64,000 bases of DNA from positions 1 to 64,000 of the forward strand of contig NZ_LDWR01000008.1 in assembly GCF_001039005.1 (NCBI RefSeq), in the 5' to 3' direction. The notes below the pieces were generated by a model. It saw only the letters and a list, made by a program, of their open reading frames with translations. It was not told the DNA's origin and searched no databases. Positions 60,581 through 64,000 of this stretch are shown piece after piece; within the stretch, counting starts at the first letter, position 1; every line of letters begins with the position of its first letter. This DNA comes from Burkholderia cepacia (lineage in GTDB: Bacteria; Pseudomonadota; Gammaproteobacteria; Burkholderiales; Burkholderiaceae). The position numbers were made by a program, and so were the translations under genes.

Positions 60581-61909
60581 TCAGGAAAGTTGAGATGCGC
60601 GTCGTTCGCGTTCGACGCGCGCGAGATCGGCCGCGTAACTCGCGCGTCCGATCGCGAACAGCACGGCGGCCGCGAGCGGCACGACGGGAATCCATTGCAG
60701 TGCGCCGACGAGTCCGGCGCGATCGGCGACCCACCCCGTCAGCAGCGGGCCCGGCGCCATGCCGAGCAGGTTGTTCGCGAGCGTGAGCGTCGCGAACGCC
60801 GACGCGTGGATCGCGGCCGGCGTCAGGTTCGCGACCATCGCGCCCGACGCGCCGGATGCGCCCGCGCCGACCAGCATGCCCGCGCAGATCAGCGCGAGCT
60901 GCAACGGCCCGGGCGGCAGCCGGAACGCGACGGCGAGGCAGACGCCGGTGATCACGCAATAGGCGATCGCGGTCAGCCATTTGCGCGAACCGTCGGCGCG
61001 GCCGACGCGGTCGGTGACGATGCCGCAGCCGACCATCCCGACGCCCGCGAGCAGCACGAAACCGGCCGCGAGCACGGCGGCGCGGTCGGGCGCCATCGCG
61101 TAGTAGCGGTTCAGGTAGCTCGGCAGCCATGCGAACAGCGCGCCCGGCACGAACAGGTGCAGCCCGCTGCCGATATACGCGCACACCACCGAGCGCGACG
61201 CGAACAGTCCCGACATCAGCGCACGTACGCTGCCGCGCAGGTCGCGCGGCGCGTCGGCATCGCGCCGGCACGGTTCGACGCGGCATGCCGCGAGCCGCCG
61301 TTCCGTGACGACGCCGCGATACGCGACGAGCAGCACGATGCCGAGCGCGGCCATCACGCCGAACGACCAGCGCCAGCCGAGATGCGCGCCGACCAGGCCG
61401 CCGAGCGCCATGCCGAACACGGAGCCGAATGCGCCGCCGGCCATGAACGCGCCGGTCAGCGTCGCGCGCAGGCGGGCCGGGAAGATGCTGAGGATCAGCG
61501 CGACGCCGACGCTGCCGTACGCGGCTTCGCCGAGCCCGACGAGGCCGCGCGACACGAGCATTTCGGTGTAGTTGGTCGACAGCGCGCAGCCGAGCGTCGC
61601 GACGCTCCACAACGCGGCCATCAGCACGATGCTGCGCACGCGTCCGAAGCGGTCGGCAAGCACCGACAGCGGAAACGTCAGCAGGCCGACCAGCAGCGCG
61701 ACGACGCCGGACAGCGAGCCGAGCTGCGTGTCCGACAGTCCCCACGCGTGCTTGAGCAGCGGAAACACGGCGTTGAGCACCTGCCGCGACATGTAGTCCG
61801 ACAGCAGCAGGCCGACGGTCAGCCCGAACACGAGCCATGCGTAGGCCGGCGCGCGCCGCCCGGTGGCCGCCCGCTCCTGCAGCGACGGCTCGACGTGATG
61901 AATCAGCAT
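60581..61909 (-). CDS. MFS transporter
   Basis: A 442-residue MFS permease with 12 predicted membrane segments. DYMSRQVLNAVFPLLKHAWG is segment 1, LSVLADRFGRVRSIVLM the loop 2-3 motif. It resembles permeases for organic acids (ACS-like). A GGAGGAGA sequence precedes ATG 61909, preferred over the in-frame ATG at 61927. It lies between the BKACE enzyme and the hydrolase genes, suggesting uptake of a compound used by them. Confidence 0.88.
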   Translation of the reverse strand: MLIHHVEPSLQERAATGRRAPAYAWLVFGLTVGLLLSDYMSRQVLNAVFPLLKHAWGLSDTQLGSLSGVVALLVGLLTFPLSVLADRFGRVRSIVLMAALWSVATLGCALSTNYTEMLVSRGLVGLGEAAYGSVGVALILSIFPARLRATLTGAFMAGGAFGSVFGMALGGLVGAHLGWRWSFGVMAALGIVLLVAYRGVVTERRLAACRVEPCRRDADAPRDLRGSVRALMSGLFASRSVVCAYIGSGLHLFVPGALFAWLPSYLNRYYAMAPDRAAVLAAGFVLLAGVGMVGCGIVTDRVGRADGSRKWLTAIAYCVITGVCLAVAFRLPPGPLQLALICAGMLVGAGASGASGAMVANLTPAAIHASAFATLTLANNLLGMAPGPLLTGWVADRAGLVGALQWIPVVPLAAAVLFAIGRASYAADLARVERERRASQLS

Positions 61910-62071
61910 GCGTGTCTCCTCCGGCACCGGTGCGGCAACGCGCCGGCGCGGCTTGCGCGGCCCCGCTCCGTCGACCGGAGTCCGCCCTGCGTCACGTGCA
62001 GGGGTGGGTGCCGCGCTACAACGATCGGCGGGCGGCGGCCGCGCTGGCGGGCCGCCCGGATGCGCAGCGCG

Positions 62072-63127
62072 TCAGGCCGCGCGCAGCGGCACGTTCATCT
62101 GGCCCGGCCGGCGGTTCGGCGCCATCCCGAGCTGCGCGAGCGTTTCGTCGACGCCGTCGTACTGCACGCCGATCCGGTAGATCGCCTTCGCCTCCTTGCC
62201 GGTCGCGATGTCGCGGCCGAGTTCGCGTGCGATCCGCGCGCACTGCTCGACCTGCTGCACCGACGTCATCCGGTTGCCCTTCTGGTCGATGATCGTGTCC
62301 TCGATCCCGCAGCGCGGATGCAGGCCCAGCGCCATCGCGACCGTGTTGATCGGCAGCACGTTCTTCATCAGCGATTCGAGCGTGATGCACGCGCCGTCCG
62401 GGCAACGCCGCACGAATTCCATGAAGTTGTACGGATTCGGGCCGTCGAAGCCGCCGCCGATGCCGACCCACGTGACGTTCAGCGGGCCGCGATAGACGCC
62501 GCGGCGGATGATCCGCTCGAGCGTTTCGAGCGCGTGCATGCCGGTGAGCTGGAAATGCGGCTGGATGCCGGCCGCCTGCAGCCGGCGCATGTGTTCGTCG
62601 ACCCAGCCCGGGCCGGCCGGCACCGTCATCTCGCGGTACGCGTCCCAGTACGCGGTTTCGTTCAGCGACGTGCCGGCAATGTCCTGACGGTTCATCAGCT
62701 CGGTGATGTTCATCTGCACGGTGTTGATCGCGACCGTCACCTGGTCGGGCTTCGGCGTCAGCTCGGCGAGCATGTGGCGCGTGTCGTCGGACAGCCATTT
62801 CGCTTCCGCGCCGTCGCCTTCCGGCGCGAACGAGATCGAGCCGCCGACCTGCAGGATCATGTCGGGCACGGCTTCGCGCAGCCGGCCGAGCAACTCGTTG
62901 AATTTCGACAGGCGCTTGCTGCCCTTGCCGTCGAGCTCGCGCACATGCATGTGCAGCACCGTCGCGCCCGCGTTGTAGCAATCCACCGCCTTCTGCACGT
63001 GCTCGTCCATCGTCACCGGAATGTCTTCCGGAAAATCGGCGGGCATCCATTCGGGGCCGTACGGCGCGACCGTGATGACTACCTTGTCCTGGTTTTCCGG
63101 GTGCAGCGAATCGTCGAGAAATTGCAT
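62072..63127 (-). CDS. BKACE-family (DUF849) beta-keto acid cleavage enzyme
   Basis: A 351-residue TIM-barrel enzyme of the 3-keto-5-aminohexanoate cleavage enzyme (BKACE) family, which condenses a beta-keto acid with acetyl-CoA to give acetoacetate and a CoA ester. The zinc-binding His pair is in VLHMHVRELDGKGS, WVGIGGGFDG is in the middle, and GLHPRCGIEDT near the C-terminus. ATG 63127 follows a purine-rich RBS. It lies between a MFS gene and a TauD-like dioxygenase on the same strand. The side-chain specificity is unknown. Confidence 0.92.
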   Translation of the reverse strand: MQFLDDSLHPENQDKVVITVAPYGPEWMPADFPEDIPVTMDEHVQKAVDCYNAGATVLHMHVRELDGKGSKRLSKFNELLGRLREAVPDMILQVGGSISFAPEGDGAEAKWLSDDTRHMLAELTPKPDQVTVAINTVQMNITELMNRQDIAGTSLNETAYWDAYREMTVPAGPGWVDEHMRRLQAAGIQPHFQLTGMHALETLERIIRRGVYRGPLNVTWVGIGGGFDGPNPYNFMEFVRRCPDGACITLESLMKNVLPINTVAMALGLHPRCGIEDTIIDQKGNRMTSVQQVEQCARIARELGRDIATGKEAKAIYRIGVQYDGVDETLAQLGMAPNRRPGQMNVPLRAA

Positions 63128-63244
63128 GTCGTCCTCCAGTGGAAATCGTTGTGTTCGGGCGTACGGGCGTGCGTATCCCGTCGTGCCGGGCGGCATGCCC
63201 GGCGCGTTGTGTGGGGTTGCGTTTCGGTTACGGGGTGGCGGCGC

Positions 63245-64000
63245 TCAGAACGGCACGTCGCCGACGATGCCCGCGCGCTCCATCCTGCGGACGCACGGCG
63301 GGTAGTCCATCACCGCGTAATGCTGGGTGCTGCGGTTGTCCCAGATCGCGACGCTGTTCTTCTTCCAGCGCCAGCGCACCTGGTATTCGGGGATCAAGGC
63401 CTGGCTGATCAGGTACTGCAGTAACTGGCCGGCACCCGGGTTCGCGTCCTGCCCGAAGCGCACGCGCCCGGGCGTGTGGAAGTTGGTGAAATGCGTGGTG
63501 AACGCATTCACGTACAGCACCTTCTCGCCGGTTTCTGGATGGGTGCGCACGACCGGATGCTCGGCGTCCGGGTACTGCGCCTTCAGCGCGAGCCGCTTGT
63601 CGATCGGCATCGCGGCGCCGAAGCTCGCCTCGATGCTGTGGCGCGCGCGCAGCCCGTCGATCTGCTGCTTCAAGTGGTCCGGCAGGTTGTCGTAGGCGAG
63701 CACCATGTTCGCCCACATCGTGTCGCCGCCAACCGGCGGACCCTCGACGCAGCGCAGCACACAGCCGAACGGCGGCGCCACGCGCCAGCTCGCATCGCTG
63801 TGCCACGCATTCTCGTAGCGGTCGTTCGGCTGGTCGGGCGACTTGTAGATCCGCACGAGCCCCGGGTGGTCGGGATCGCTGCCGGCGACCGGATGATCCT
63901 CGAGCTCGCCGAAGCGCCGCGCGAACGCGACGTGCTCGGCGCGCGTGATGTCCTGGTCGCGCAGGAACAGCACGCGATGCCGCAGCAACTGCGCGCGGAT
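63245..64000 (-). CDS. TauD/TfdA-family dioxygenase (cut by window edge)
   Basis: The last 252 codons or so of an Fe(II)/2-oxoglutarate-dependent dioxygenase; the N-terminus is outside the window. The iron ligands are in WHSDASWR (His and Asp) and STQHYAV (distal His). ENAWHSD and GGDTMWANM are typical of TauD/TfdA. Members oxidise taurine, aryloxyacetates or sulfate esters. It heads the cluster with the BKACE, MFS and hydrolase genes, so it may open a degradation route. Confidence 0.92.
   Translation of the reverse strand: MRAQLLRHRVLFLRDQDITRAEHVAFARRFGELEDHPVAGSDPDHPGLVRIYKSPDQPNDRYENAWHSDASWRVAPPFGCVLRCVEGPPVGGDTMWANMVLAYDNLPDHLKQQIDGLRARHSIEASFGAAMPIDKRLALKAQYPDAEHPVVRTHPETGEKVLYVNAFTTHFTNFHTPGRVRFGQDANPGAGQLLQYLISQALIPEYQVRWRWKKNSVAIWDNRSTQHYAVMDYPPCVRRMERAGIVGDVPF

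Noticed and set aside
60590..63424. A 944-codon open frame on the + strand, antisense to the MFS and BKACE genes
   Set aside because: Arg/Ala/His-rich sequence without domains; a typical antisense frame of high-GC genes. The minus-strand genes have clear motifs and RBS.
1..64000. CRISPR arrays, tRNA, rRNA and prophage attachment sites
   Set aside because: No regularly spaced repeats, no tRNA-like cloverleaf with a T-loop and acceptor match, and no integrase gene were seen on either strand by eye.

Overview
The window reads as an accessory-type replicon segment of a high-GC betaproteobacterium, most likely Burkholderia (cepacia-complex-like). This rests on the codon use, four DUF4148 exported proteins typical of Burkholderiales, six LysR regulators in 64 kb, a NodT/EmrAB-type efflux operon, and many short catabolic cassettes each next to its own regulator. 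I see no rRNA, tRNA, CRISPR array or complete insertion sequence.

Layout. 0-4.7 kb: small hypothetical, remnant of a LuxR-type gene, GNAT, MaoC hydratase, LysR, ChaC, DUF4148. 4.7-8.6 kb: operon of acyl-CoA ligase, DsbA/HCCA-isomerase-like protein and a Tyr-less SDR, divergent from a TetR gene. 8.6-13.1 kb: two-component system with a PmrA-like box, facing DedA, phospholipid-methyltransferase-like and LpxL/HtrB-like genes (an envelope-modification group). 13.1-18.6 kb: GST, LysR, hydrolase, SDR, SnoaL-like protein, an unknown protein, and a dehydrogenase remnant. 18.7-24.7 kb: MarR-outer membrane factor-EmrA-EmrB efflux operon with a strong terminator, then a LysR. 24.9-30.8 kb: a scarred, lower-GC island. 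It holds a frameshifted serine hydrolase, a five-gene operon (FMN split-barrel protein, NanE-like epimerase, methyltransferase, FemAB-like transferase, small ORF) between 23-bp direct repeats, and IS630/IS3 transposase scraps. 31-37.4 kb: Tyr-less SDR, LysR, RidA, then Ohr, three tandem DUF4148 genes, a GNAT and OhrR, tied together by a shared operator-like sequence, followed by a GFA protein and a mini-ORF. 37.5-47.1 kb: nitronate monooxygenase, two MFS transporters, LysR, lipoprotein, O-methyltransferase, and an ECF sigma-membrane protein-ferredoxin operon. 47.5-53.5 kb: CoA-transferase/HMG-CoA-lyase-like/VOC/hydrolase/LysR catabolic operon divergent from a D-2-hydroxyacid dehydrogenase. 53.6-59.3 kb: small membrane protein, lipoprotein, four-gene PotABCD-like ABC importer. 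59.3-59.8 kb: a Doc-like toxin with an apparent N-terminal frameshift and a small upstream ORF. 59.9-64 kb: hydrolase, MFS, BKACE and a TauD-like dioxygenase cut by the window edge.

The strongest candidate for an undescribed system is the 26.6-30.2 kb operon. Its NanE-like member has lost the catalytic lysine and other active-site residues, it lacks any sialic-acid partner gene, and direct repeats and transposase scars flank it. The best supported regulatory circuit is Ohr/OhrR, with three close operator matches and a fourth partial one.
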